From: Polynucleobacter necessarius
GTDB lineage: Bacteria; Pseudomonadota; Gammaproteobacteria; Burkholderiales; Burkholderiaceae
NCBI RefSeq assembly: GCF_900095185.1
Contig: NZ_LT606948.1
Location: forward strand, 1,030,827-1,094,826
Direction: 5' to 3'
Length of the DNA stretch: 64,000 nt
Shown here: in pieces, positions 28,942 to 37,169 of the stretch
How the letters are laid out: the number at the start of each line of letters is the position of its first letter
Position numbering within the stretch: the first letter of the stretch is position 1
Notes under the pieces: generated by a model
The model's input: only the letters and a program-made list of their open reading frames with translations
What the model was told of the DNA's origin: nothing
Database searches by the model: none
Program-made: the position numbers and the translations under genes

Positions 28942-30633
28942 TTACTGCGCTATGTTAATCACGTCTGGATGTTTCACAATCACCCGGCGAGAGTCTCGAT
29001 CGACTTCCTGCATTGGAATGTTTTTGGCCTTCAGTGCATCAAATTGCTCCGGAACCATCATTGCATAAGCAGTTTGACCCTCTTGCCACCGCACAATAAA
29101 TGCGTCTAGAGTTGGCATCCAAAGTTCTGGCTGTTGGTTGACGCCAAACTCTAATTCATCAGGTGATTCCACCATGATCATCGTTCTACCCAAATAGAAT
29201 GGCACTGTATGGTCAAGCAGTTTCACGGAATAAAAATTCACTTTTTCTGGAATAGATGTTTTCACTCGCTGCGCGAGATCGATGCCAGAGACTGCGCGAC
29301 CAAGAGTTTCATGACCGGTACCAGCAATGATGGCGCATAAGAAAAATCCACAAGCGAAACTCACAATACTCTGAATGCCATTGCGTTTATTTTGCCATGC
29401 GGCAAAGGTGCTAAAAATAATCAGTGCTGCTAACGCTCCCATCACCCAGTAGGTGTATTGCGCATAGGCCTCGATCTCATCTGGCCTTGCTTGCGTGCCA
29501 AGAGCGTCCAAAAAGAAAAAGCCAACGCATCCTAAGATAGTAAACCCAAGAGTTTGCAACTTCCAAGGAAGCGTCATTGTGTTTGTATGGCCCAATAAAC
29601 GATCCAAGCTATTGCCAATAATTAAAGCAAGTGCGGGGAAAATAGGAATGATGTAACCGGGCAACTTTGAGCGTGACACACTAAAAAATGCGAAGATCAC
29701 CAAAAACCAGCACACCAATAGCCGGCTTGCAGAAAACTCGTGACGGCGTTCATTCCAAGCTTGTGCAATTGCACCAGGAATTTGTAATGCCCAAGGAAGA
29801 ATGCCAATGAGTAGTAGTGGCACAAAGTAATAAATTGGACCAGTTCTGCTGTGCGCATCTTGGGTAAAGCGCTGCAGATGTTCGTGGATGAAAAAGAATT
29901 CTAAAAATTCTGGATTACGTTGCGCTACTAATGTGAACCAAGGTGCTGTGATTGCTAAAAATAAGATGCTGCCACTGAAGATACGCAGCCGGGTCCAGAT
30001 TTTCCAGTCCCGTCTGCTAATCGAGTAGACAATCAACACCATGGCTGGAATTGCGGCCCCAATAACGCCTTTAGATAAAGTAGCGAGTGCCATAAAGATC
30101 CAGCATGCCCACATCCAGTTGCGACAACTGCTTCTATTCTGTGAAGTCTGAGCAAGCAACAAACTGCATAGTGCAGCAACCAAAAAAGAAGAAAGACCCA
30201 TGTCGAGTGAATTGAAGTGCCCACTAATTACCCACATAGGACTAGATGCAAGAACAACCGCAGCTAGCCAACCTGCTCTAGCGTTATAAATCCTGGCACC
30301 AGTAAAGCCTACAAGAAGAATTGTCAGAAAGCCAGTGATTGCAGTCCAAAGGCGTGCTTGCCAATCGCCAACGCCAAACACTTGAAATACAGCAGCAGTA
30401 GCCCAAGCTTGTAATGGTGGTTTTTCAAAATATTTGTAACCGTTATAGCGTGGAGTAATCCAATCGCCAGTAACCATCATCTCTCGGGCGATTTCTGCAT
30501 AGCGCCCTTCATCCGAAGGTATGAGGTGGCGGTAATTGAGCGTGCCAAACCAAATTAAGCCGTAAATAATCAGCAGCAATAAGATTTTGCTTGGGTGTAA
30601 TGCTGAGGACTGCCGAATTTGCCCAAATTGCAT
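28942..30633 (-). CDS. arnT: Aminoarabinose lipid A transferase (family 39 glycosyltransferase)
   Basis: Transfers L-Ara4N from undecaprenyl phosphate to lipid A on the outer face of the inner membrane, which lowers the negative charge and binding of cationic peptides. The 563-residue protein has a first helix, then the periplasmic loop IPSDEGRYAEIAREM with the Asp-Glu catalytic motif and FEKPPLQAW. About a dozen membrane helices and a soluble C-terminal domain follow. Intact. Its start overlaps the stop of the upstream Mth938-domain gene by one base. Confidence 0.9.
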   Translation of the reverse strand: MQFGQIRQSSALHPSKILLLLIIYGLIWFGTLNYRHLIPSDEGRYAEIAREMMVTGDWITPRYNGYKYFEKPPLQAWATAAVFQVFGVGDWQARLWTAITGFLTILLVGFTGARIYNARAGWLAAVVLASSPMWVISGHFNSLDMGLSSFLVAALCSLLLAQTSQNRSSCRNWMWACWIFMALATLSKGVIGAAIPAMVLIVYSISRRDWKIWTRLRIFSGSILFLAITAPWFTLVAQRNPEFLEFFFIHEHLQRFTQDAHSRTGPIYYFVPLLLIGILPWALQIPGAIAQAWNERRHEFSASRLLVCWFLVIFAFFSVSRSKLPGYIIPIFPALALIIGNSLDRLLGHTNTMTLPWKLQTLGFTILGCVGFFFLDALGTQARPDEIEAYAQYTYWVMGALAALIIFSTFAAWQNKRNGIQSIVSFACGFFLCAIIAGTGHETLGRAVSGIDLAQRVKTSIPEKVNFYSVKLLDHTVPFYLGRTMIMVESPDELEFGVNQQPELWMPTLDAFIVRWQEGQTAYAMMVPEQFDALKAKNIPMQEVDRDSRRVIVKHPDVINIAQ

Positions 30634-31010
30634 CAGGCGGACTCCACAATTAAGGCCAAAAGTACTTGTCGTCCTTCGCCCACAAGAATATTGTAAGTTC
30701 GACAGGCGGCTTGAGAATCCATGATTTCACAGCCGATTTTGGCGTGAATTAGGGTTTTGAGAAGCTCAGGCTTGGGAAAGCGTTGACGACTACCAGTGCC
30801 AATGAGGATTAATTCTGGTTTTAAATCAACAAGTTGCGCAAAATTTTGAGCTTCCAAGTGATCGAAAGTTTGGACTGGCCACTCCGAGATCCCGCCATCC
30901 GAAGTCAGGACAACAGCATGGGCATAAGGAGTCTTATTGATCTCTACATAGCCTGCGCCATAGCCAGTGATCGTGTTCGCTCCGGAATGGGGATCAGATT
31001 GAAACTTCAA
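30633..31010 (-). CDS. Mth938-domain (DUF498) protein
   Basis: Small 125-residue protein of the Mth938/NDUFAF3-like family, with ITGYGAGYVEINKTPYAHAV, ELILIGTGSRQRFP and RTYNILVGEGRQVLLALI. The bacterial role is not established. The start is TTG 31010, as no ATG is in frame nearby. It is the first gene before arnT and overlaps it by one base, so it probably shares the arn transcript. Whether it contributes to aminoarabinose modification is unknown. Confidence 0.85.
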   Translation of the reverse strand: MKFQSDPHSGANTITGYGAGYVEINKTPYAHAVVLTSDGGISEWPVQTFDHLEAQNFAQLVDLKPELILIGTGSRQRFPKPELLKTLIHAKIGCEIMDSQAACRTYNILVGEGRQVLLALIVESA

Positions 31011-31089
31011 GTGGACTCTCTGTCATAATTATGTGGATTATAGCTAGCTGTTTTTTCTCTTATTTCAAGAACTTACCTTGAAATTCATT

Positions 31090-32364
31090 GTGAAACCAAT
31101 TCTAAAGTCCCAAAAACTCAATCACGTCTGCTATGACATACGTGGGTCGGTGCTTGAGCTTGCTCAGCGTATAGAGGAAGAGGGTCACAAAATCATCAAA
31201 TTAAACATTGGAAATGTAGGGATTTTCGGTTTTGTTCCTCCTGAAGAGATTCAGTTGGACATGATGCGAAATTTAAGTAACGCTTCTGCATACTCTGATT
31301 CCAAGGGCATCTTTTCAGCTCGTAAAGCCATCATGCAGTACTGCCAAGAAAAAGGCATCCAGGGCGTAGCTTTAGATGATGTTTATACCGGTAATGGTGT
31401 CTCTGAGCTAATTGTTCTCTCCATGAATGCGTTGTTAAATGACGGTGATGAAGTATTGGTTCCAGCACCTGATTATCCTCTATGGACAGCTGCAGTTAGT
31501 TTATCGGGTGGCACCCCAGTTCATTACTTATGTGATGAGTCCAAAGATTGGGCTCCGGACTTAAATGATCTGCGCAAAAAAATTACACCTCGCACTAAAG
31601 CGAGTGTGGCGATTAATCCCAACAATCCAACGGGTGCAATTTACTCTAAAGAAGTGCTGCTTGAAATTACGCAAATGGCTCGTGAACATGGTTTGATTTT
31701 GTTTTCCGATGAGATTTACGACAAGATGTCGTACGACGGCGCTAAACATATTTCATTGGCCTCTTTGTCTACGGATGTTGTGATCATTACCTTTAACGGT
31801 TTATCTAAGAATTACCGCTCTTGCGGCTATCGCGCTGGATGGATGATTGTTTCGGGTGATAAGGAGATGGTTCGAGATTACATCGAAGGCTTAAATATGT
31901 TGGCTTCGATGCGTTTATGTGCAAACGTGCCAGGACAATATGCTATCCAGACCGCACTTGGTGGGTATCAAAGTATTAATGATTTAGTGAGTGAGGGCGG
32001 TCGTCTTGCAAAGCAGCGGGACCTTGCATGGCAGCTTATTACAGATATTCCAGGTGTGACTTGCGTGAAGCCAAAATCTGCTTTGTACTTATTTCCTAAG
32101 TTAGACTCGGAAATGTATCCTATTGAAGATGATCAGCAGTTTGTAGCCGACCTTTTAAAAGAAGAAAAAGTATTGTTAGTGCAAGGTTCTGGTTTTAACT
32201 GGGGTAAGCCTGATCACTTCCGCGTAGTGTTCTTGCCGCATGAAGACGTTTTGAAGGAGGCTATTGGCCGACTAGCACGTTTTCTGGAGCGTTATCGTAA
32301 TAATAAGCACAGCCGCAAGGCTTCTTCAACTGCCGCAAAGGCATCATGCAACCGATTCAAGTAG
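31090..32364 (+). CDS. PLP-dependent aminotransferase, AlaA-like
   Basis: Class I aminotransferase of about 424 residues, most like glutamate-pyruvate aminotransferase AlaA. It has HKIIKLNIGNVGIFGF, YTGNGVSELIVLSMNALL, INPNNPTGAIYS and ILFSDEIYDKMSYDG. The PLP Lys is in TFNGLSKNYRSCGYRAGW. I prefer the GTG start at 31090 (MKPILKSQK...), which matches the family, over the TTG at 31078. The last 18 bases overlap the hom gene, with which it forms a block including thrC. Confidence 0.88.
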   Translation: MKPILKSQKLNHVCYDIRGSVLELAQRIEEEGHKIIKLNIGNVGIFGFVPPEEIQLDMMRNLSNASAYSDSKGIFSARKAIMQYCQEKGIQGVALDDVYTGNGVSELIVLSMNALLNDGDEVLVPAPDYPLWTAAVSLSGGTPVHYLCDESKDWAPDLNDLRKKITPRTKASVAINPNNPTGAIYSKEVLLEITQMAREHGLILFSDEIYDKMSYDGAKHISLASLSTDVVIITFNGLSKNYRSCGYRAGWMIVSGDKEMVRDYIEGLNMLASMRLCANVPGQYAIQTALGGYQSINDLVSEGGRLAKQRDLAWQLITDIPGVTCVKPKSALYLFPKLDSEMYPIEDDQQFVADLLKEEKVLLVQGSGFNWGKPDHFRVVFLPHEDVLKEAIGRLARFLERYRNNKHSRKASSTAAKASCNRFK

Positions 32365-33656
32365 GTCTATTAGGTATTGGTGCTGTTGGTGGTGGCGTAT
32401 TCACTGTTCTCGAGCGAAACCAGGATGAGATTCAGCGTCGTGCTGGCCGCGGCATTCGTATTAACACTGTTGCCGATTTAAATATAGAACGCGCAAAAGA
32501 ACTGGTTCAAGACCATGCACAAGTGGTAAGTGACGCTCGCGCTGTGATCAATAACCCAGAGATAGATATTGTTGTTGAGCTTATCGGTGGCTATGGAATT
32601 GCTAAAGACTTAGTGCTTGAGGTTATTGCTGCTGGCAAGCATGTTGTTACAGCAAATAAAGCCTTGATCGCCGTACATAACAATGAGATTTTCAAAGCCG
32701 CTCATGCCAAAGGTGTCATGGTTGCATTTGAGGCCGCAGTTGCTGGCGGCATTCCGATCATTAAAGCCTTGCGTGAAGGCTTAACGGCCAATCGTATTGA
32801 GTGGATTGCTGGCATTATCAATAGCACAACGAATTTCATTTTGTCGGAAATGCGTGATACAGGTTTGGACTTTGGAACTGTATTGAAAGAAGCGCAACGC
32901 CTTGGTTATGCTGAGGCAGACCCCACTTTTGATATTGAGGGTGTGGATGCAGCACACAAAGCGACCATCATGAGTGCGATTGCATTCGGAATTCCAATGC
33001 AGTTTGAAAAAGCGCATATTGAAGGCATAACGAAGTTAGACGCAATTGACATCAAATATGCAGAACAATTAGGTTATCGCATTAAGTTGCTAGGTATTGC
33101 CAAGAAGACCACAACTGGTGTCGAGTTACGTGTTCACCCAACCTTAATCCCTGCCAAGCGATTGATTGCAAATGTTGAAGGCGCCATGAATGCGGTTCAA
33201 GTGTTTGGCGATGCTGTTGGCGCTACCTTGTACTATGGCAAGGGCGCAGGTTCAGAGCCTACCGCCTCTGCCGTAATTGCCGACTTAGTTGATATTACTC
33301 GTTTGCTAAGCGCAGATGCTGAGCATCGTGTGCCTTATTTAGCCTTCCAGCCAGATGCCGTGCACGATACCCCGGTATTGCCAATTGGCGAGATCACTAC
33401 AAGCTATTACTTGCGCTTGCGCGTTGCAGATCAAGCGGGTGTATTAGCTGATATCACCAAGATCTTGGCTTCACATGGTGTATCGATCGATGCCCTTTTG
33501 CAAAAAGGGGCTGATGAAGGTGAGAGTCAGACTGATTTGGTGGCTCTTACTCACGAGACTAAAGAAAAAAATATGCTTGCTGCAATCAAAGAGATTCAGA
33601 ATCTGAAGACCGTGGCTGGTGAAGTGGTGAAAATTCGCCTAGAAAATCTGTCTTAA
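32346..33656 (+). CDS. hom: Homoserine dehydrogenase
   Basis: Reduces aspartate semialdehyde to homoserine in the threonine/methionine pathway. The 436-residue protein has the NAD(P)-binding LLGIGAVGGGVFTVL, HVVTANKALIA and the catalytic region GIINSTTNFILSEM with YAEADPTFDIEGVDAAHK. A C-terminal ACT domain (about residues 355-430) is expected to sense threonine. thrC follows 4 bases later. Intact. Confidence 0.95.
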   Translation: MQPIQVGLLGIGAVGGGVFTVLERNQDEIQRRAGRGIRINTVADLNIERAKELVQDHAQVVSDARAVINNPEIDIVVELIGGYGIAKDLVLEVIAAGKHVVTANKALIAVHNNEIFKAAHAKGVMVAFEAAVAGGIPIIKALREGLTANRIEWIAGIINSTTNFILSEMRDTGLDFGTVLKEAQRLGYAEADPTFDIEGVDAAHKATIMSAIAFGIPMQFEKAHIEGITKLDAIDIKYAEQLGYRIKLLGIAKKTTTGVELRVHPTLIPAKRLIANVEGAMNAVQVFGDAVGATLYYGKGAGSEPTASAVIADLVDITRLLSADAEHRVPYLAFQPDAVHDTPVLPIGEITTSYYLRLRVADQAGVLADITKILASHGVSIDALLQKGADEGESQTDLVALTHETKEKNMLAAIKEIQNLKTVAGEVVKIRLENLS

Positions 33657-33660
33657 GCAA

Positions 33661-35106
33661 ATGATGCGTTACCAATCTACTCGGGGTAATAGCCCACAAC
33701 AATCCTTTTTAGAAATTTTATTAGGTGGATTGGCGCCTGATGGCGGCTTGTACTTGCCGACTCACTATCCGCAAGTAACAAAAGCACAATTAGATTCCTG
33801 GCGAGGAATGCCTTACGCCGATTTGGCTTATGAAATTTTAAGTTTGTATTGTGATGACATTCCTGAAGCAGATTTACGCTTACTCTTAAGGAAGAGTTAT
33901 ACCGAGCTGGTGTATTGCAATGGTCGGTCAGACGATAATGCTAAGGATATTACGCCTTTGCATTGGCTGGGCGAGGAAGATGGCACTCGTATTGGTCTTT
34001 TGAGTCTTTCCAATGGCCCTACCTTGGCGTTCAAGGATATGGCGATGCAGTTGCTTGGTCATCTTTTTGAATATACACTCAAGAAAAAAGGTCAGCAACT
34101 TAATATATTGGGTGCTACATCTGGCGACACGGGAAGCGCAGCTGAATATGCCATGCGCGGCAAGGAGGGTGTCAAAGTGTTTATGCTCTCACCTCGTGGC
34201 AAGATGAGCGCCTTTCAATCTGCGCAAATGTATTCCTTGCAGGACCCGAATATTTTTAATTTAGCAGTAGCCGGTGTTTTTGATGATTGCCAAGATATCG
34301 TGAAGGCAGTAAGTAATGATCGCGCTTTCAAAGCAAAGAACCAAATTGGCACTGTGAACTCGATTAATTGGGGTCGGGTAGTTGCTCAGGTGATCTATTA
34401 CTTCCAAGGTTATCTGTTAGCCACTAAGTCTAGCTCTGAGAAGGTCTCGTTTACTGTACCCTCTGGAAATTTTGGCAACGTTTGTGCTGGCCACATTGTT
34501 CGAATGATGGGTTTGCCTATCGAACATCTTATTGTTGCCACTAATGAGAACGATGTATTGCATGAATTTTTCAATACAGGCGTATACCGAGCGCGTAAAC
34601 CTACTGAAACATTGCATACCTCAAGCCCTTCTATGGATATTTCTAAGGCAAGTAATTTCGAGCGCTTTGTATTTGACTTCATGGGGCAAGACGGAAAAGT
34701 TACCGCAGCGATGTTCAGGCAAGTTGAAGAGGCCGGCGGATTTGATATCTCCAAAGATGCAGTATTTAAAGGGCTTGGTAAGTATGGCTTTCGGTCTGGT
34801 CGCAGTTCGCATAAAAATCGCCTTGAAACAATTCGCGATATTGATCAACGCTATGGCGTCATGATCGATACGCACACCGCAGACGGTGTAAAGGTTGCAC
34901 GTGAACATTTGCAAGCTGGAGTTCCGATGATCGTGCTTGAAACGGCTTTACCTATCAAGTTTGAAGAGACGATTGAAGTTGCCTTAGGCCGTCCAGCGGA
35001 ATGTCCGCCTGCATTTAAAGATATTAAGTCTAAGCCGCAGCGCGTAGACAATATTGACGCAAATGTCGAGCAAGTTAAAGACTTCATCACAACGCATCTC
35101 AGTTAA
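33661..35106 (+). CDS. thrC: Threonine synthase
   Basis: PLP enzyme converting O-phosphohomoserine to threonine. The 481-residue protein is of the long type (like E. coli/yeast), with MRYQSTRGNSPQQSFLE and the PLP Lys in GPTLAFKDMAMQLLG. The phosphate loop is ILGATSGDTGSAAEYAMRG, and VPSGNFGNVCAGHI is also conserved. The first two codons are both ATG. Intact; the neighbouring moeA downstream is decayed, so the break between kept and lost functions falls within 15 bases. Confidence 0.95.
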   Translation: MMRYQSTRGNSPQQSFLEILLGGLAPDGGLYLPTHYPQVTKAQLDSWRGMPYADLAYEILSLYCDDIPEADLRLLLRKSYTELVYCNGRSDDNAKDITPLHWLGEEDGTRIGLLSLSNGPTLAFKDMAMQLLGHLFEYTLKKKGQQLNILGATSGDTGSAAEYAMRGKEGVKVFMLSPRGKMSAFQSAQMYSLQDPNIFNLAVAGVFDDCQDIVKAVSNDRAFKAKNQIGTVNSINWGRVVAQVIYYFQGYLLATKSSSEKVSFTVPSGNFGNVCAGHIVRMMGLPIEHLIVATNENDVLHEFFNTGVYRARKPTETLHTSSPSMDISKASNFERFVFDFMGQDGKVTAAMFRQVEEAGGFDISKDAVFKGLGKYGFRSGRSSHKNRLETIRDIDQRYGVMIDTHTADGVKVAREHLQAGVPMIVLETALPIKFEETIEVALGRPAECPPAFKDIKSKPQRVDNIDANVEQVKDFITTHLS

Positions 35107-35120
35107 CACAAAAATCCATT

Positions 35121-36283
35121 ATGAATAAGCCACCGATGTGGACCGCGCAGCAGGCTTTAGATCATTTACTTTTATATGCAGTCGCGGTAAATGAAGTCGA
35201 GAAGGTTGCAATGCAGTCGGCTTTAGGTCGTGTTCTAGCCGAAAATGTTAATAGCCTAGTTGATGTGCTGCCGCTAGACAATACCTCAATGGATGGCTAT
35301 GCCGTACGTTGTACTGATACCACTTCGGTAGGAAGTACATTAAAAATTGCTCAGCGCATTCCAGCTGGTTCAATGGGAACACAGCTGGAGCCAGGCACTG
35401 CTGCTCGTATTTTCACTGGTGCCCCTGTTCCTCCAGAGGGGCGGATGCGGTAGTAATGCAAGAAGATTGTGCCGTAGGGAGTGAATCTGACCTAGCAACC
35501 ATCAACATTGCGCCCATAACAGGTCAGTGAATTCGTCGTAGAGGTGGTGAGGATTTCACTGCTGGTAAAACGGCTCTTTCTGCGGGTATTTTCTTGCGCC
35601 CCCAGGAGTTGGGGGTAACTGCTTCTGCCGGTTTAACGCATTTGAATGTGAAACGTCGCGTTAGGGTTGCAGCATTTTTTACAGGGGATGAATGAGCTCT
35701 CCCTGGTGAGCCGCTAAAACCAGGCGGTATTTATAATTTGAATCGCGACACACTGTTAGCTTGTCGTAAATCGCTGGGTTGTGATGCGACTGATTTAGGA
35801 ATCGTTCTTGATCGTCTGGATACAAGAAGAGAAGCATTGAGGCGAGCTAGCAAAGATCACGATTTGATTATTACCTCTGGTGGCGTATCCGTTGGTGAAG
35901 AGGATCATATTAAACCTGCCGTCACTGCTGAAGGAAGGTTGAATCTCTAGCAGATTATTGCTATCAAGCCTGGTAAACCTCTAGCATTTGGCGCTGTTCG
36001 TAAGACGGAAGATTTAAAAGATGGCGAAGCTTGATTTATCGGTTTGCCTGGACATCCAGTTTCTAGCTTTGTTACTTTCTTGATATTTGTCCGTCCCTTC
36101 ATTCTCAAGTTGCAGGGTTGTGACGCTACACAACCTCGGTCTTACCTTATGCGTGCAGACTTTGATTGGTTAAAAGCGGATCGTCGTAATGAATTCTTGC
36201 GCGTCAAGATGAATGACCAAGGCGGCCTTGATTTATTCCCCAACCAAAGTTCTGGAGTCCTGACTAGTGCTTCTTGGGGTAAT
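35121..36283 (+). pseudogene. moeA: moeA molybdopterin molybdenumtransferase, decayed
   Basis: Remnant of the enzyme that inserts molybdate into adenylylated molybdopterin. The first 110 codons are intact (VLPLDNTSMDGYAVRCTD, GTAARIFTGAPVP), then a frameshift occurs near 35448. In-frame stops follow near 35528 (TGA in place of Trp), 35691, 35950 and 36033. Still readable are ITSGGVSVGEEDHIKPAV and IGLPGHPVSSFVTFLIFVRP. At 36283 the gene is cut by an inversion; its last 27 codons lie at 36446-36529 on the other strand. Clearly non-functional. Confidence 0.9.
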
Positions 36284-36427
36284 ACCTCAGACCAGGGGTG
36301 ATCTCGCTCAATCAAATAAGACCCTGAGATCAGCAATCGTTTTTACCGACGCAGGAATAGTCACACTCTCTTGCGAAACGCCAAGGGCTTCATGGAATGA
36401 GGCAAAGAATCGGAGCTCAAGTTTCAT
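36284..36427 (-). pseudogene. moaD: moaD 5' half, inverted
   Basis: On the minus strand ATG 36427 starts MKLELRFFASFHEALGVSQE and SVTIPASVKTIADLR, the N-terminal part of the molybdopterin synthase small subunit. It continues after a one-base frameshift as YLIERDHPWSEV up to the breakpoint at 36284. It faces away from its own 3' half at 36530-36644. MoaD carries the sulfur of molybdopterin on its C-terminal Gly-Gly, which now lies in the other piece. Confidence 0.85.
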
Positions 36428-36445
36428 AAAGCAATCGTAATCTGA

Positions 36446-36529
36446 TTATTTCAGGAGCGCATCAAAGGGGATGTATTTTACAAGATCACCCTTTTTGATT
36501 GACTGATTTGATGGGCAGTCGACTAAGCC
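36446..36529 (-). pseudogene. moeA: moeA 3' end, inverted
   Basis: Minus-strand codons read GLVDCPSNQSIKKGD and LVKYIPFDALLK followed by TAA at 36446-36448, the typical C-terminus of MoeA. The segment is displaced from the rest of the gene by the inversion. Its stop is separated from the moaD ATG by 18 bases, the distance expected for the original moeA-moaD junction. Confidence 0.82.
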
Positions 36530-36644
36530 ATTAGCACACGGCAAAGTGCTTCGCTGTGCACTCAATCAACATATGGTGGATCCACACACCTCATTGCAAG
36601 ATGAGGCTGAAGCGGCCTTTTTCCCGTCAGTAACTGGAGGTTGA
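36530..36644 (+). pseudogene. moaD: moaD 3' half
   Basis: Plus-strand codons read LAHGKVLRCALNQHMV, then DPHTSLQDEAEAAFFPSVTGG and TGA, the C-terminal half of MoaD with its essential terminal Gly-Gly. No start codon precedes it because the 5' half is inverted. moaE starts 1 base after the stop, as in intact moaD-moaE operons. Confidence 0.85.
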
Positions 36645-36645
36645 A

Positions 36646-37110
36646 TTGTCTAATTCTTCTCATCGTATCCAAGAAAGTAATTTTGATCTTAGCGCTGAAG
36701 TTGCAGCGTTGCGCAAGAGTGACCCGCGCGTTGGTGCGGTAGTAACATTCTTAGGTACTGTACGTGATATGAATGACGGCAGCCAGGTCCGAAGTATGAC
36801 ACTTGAGTATTACCCTGGCATGACTGAAAAAGCGCTTCAAGAAATTCTGGATCAAGCTGAAGAGCGCTGGGATATCTATAAATCCTTAGTAATCCATCGT
36901 GTTGGTCCATTATTGCCTGGGGATCAAATAGTCTTGGTGGCAGTAACGAGTGCCCATCGTGGTGAAACCTTCTCGGCCTGCGAATTTATCATGGACTATC
37001 TCAAAACAGCAGCCCCATTTTGAAAAAAAGAAGATATACCAGGGGGTTCACGTGGGGTTGATGCCAGAGTCACTGACGAGACGGTTATGGTTCGTTGGAA
37101 TAAAAAATTA
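36646..37110 (+). pseudogene. moaE: moaE molybdopterin synthase large subunit, nonsense-truncated
   Basis: From TTG 36646, after a GGAGG ribosome site, 125 codons read as MoaE: VGAVVTFLGTVRDMNDGS, LEYYPGMTEKAL, VTSAHRGETFSACEFIMDYL. The frame ends at TGA 37021-37023 just after KTAAPF, where family members have Trp followed by the active-site Lys. In the same frame beyond the stop the family continues (KKEDIPGGSRGVDARVTDET, VMVRWN). The stop therefore removes the catalytic Lys corresponding to Lys126 of E. coli MoaE. Only one lesion is visible, so the loss is recent. Confidence 0.88.
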
Positions 37111-37169
37111 CCCCCCCTTTTTTTCTTATTTGTGGAGTACATCCTCATTTCTAGAGCCAGCAAATTAAA

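Larger units (their letters stand above)
36284..36529. other. 246-bp micro-inversion across moeA and moaD
   Basis: The segment contains the moeA 3' end and the moaD 5' half on the minus strand, while the flanks hold the rest of both genes on the plus strand. Reversing exactly 36284-36529 rejoins both genes: moeA reads SWGN-GLVDCPSN and moaD reads WSEV-LAHGKVL across the joins, in frame. The breakpoints are flanked by AAT (36281-36283) and ATT (36530-36532), a three-base inverted repeat. No mobile element is present. Confidence 0.88.

Noticed and set aside
34410..34914. Antisense open frames within thrC and similar long shadow frames in clpB, uvrB and dnaB
   Set aside because: They lie wholly inside well-conserved genes on the other strand, lack ribosome sites and show no recognisable domain.
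36142..36336. A 64-codon minus-strand frame as a new small gene
   Set aside because: Its YLIERDHPWSEVL part is the shifted continuation of inverted moaD and the rest is the reverse of moeA.
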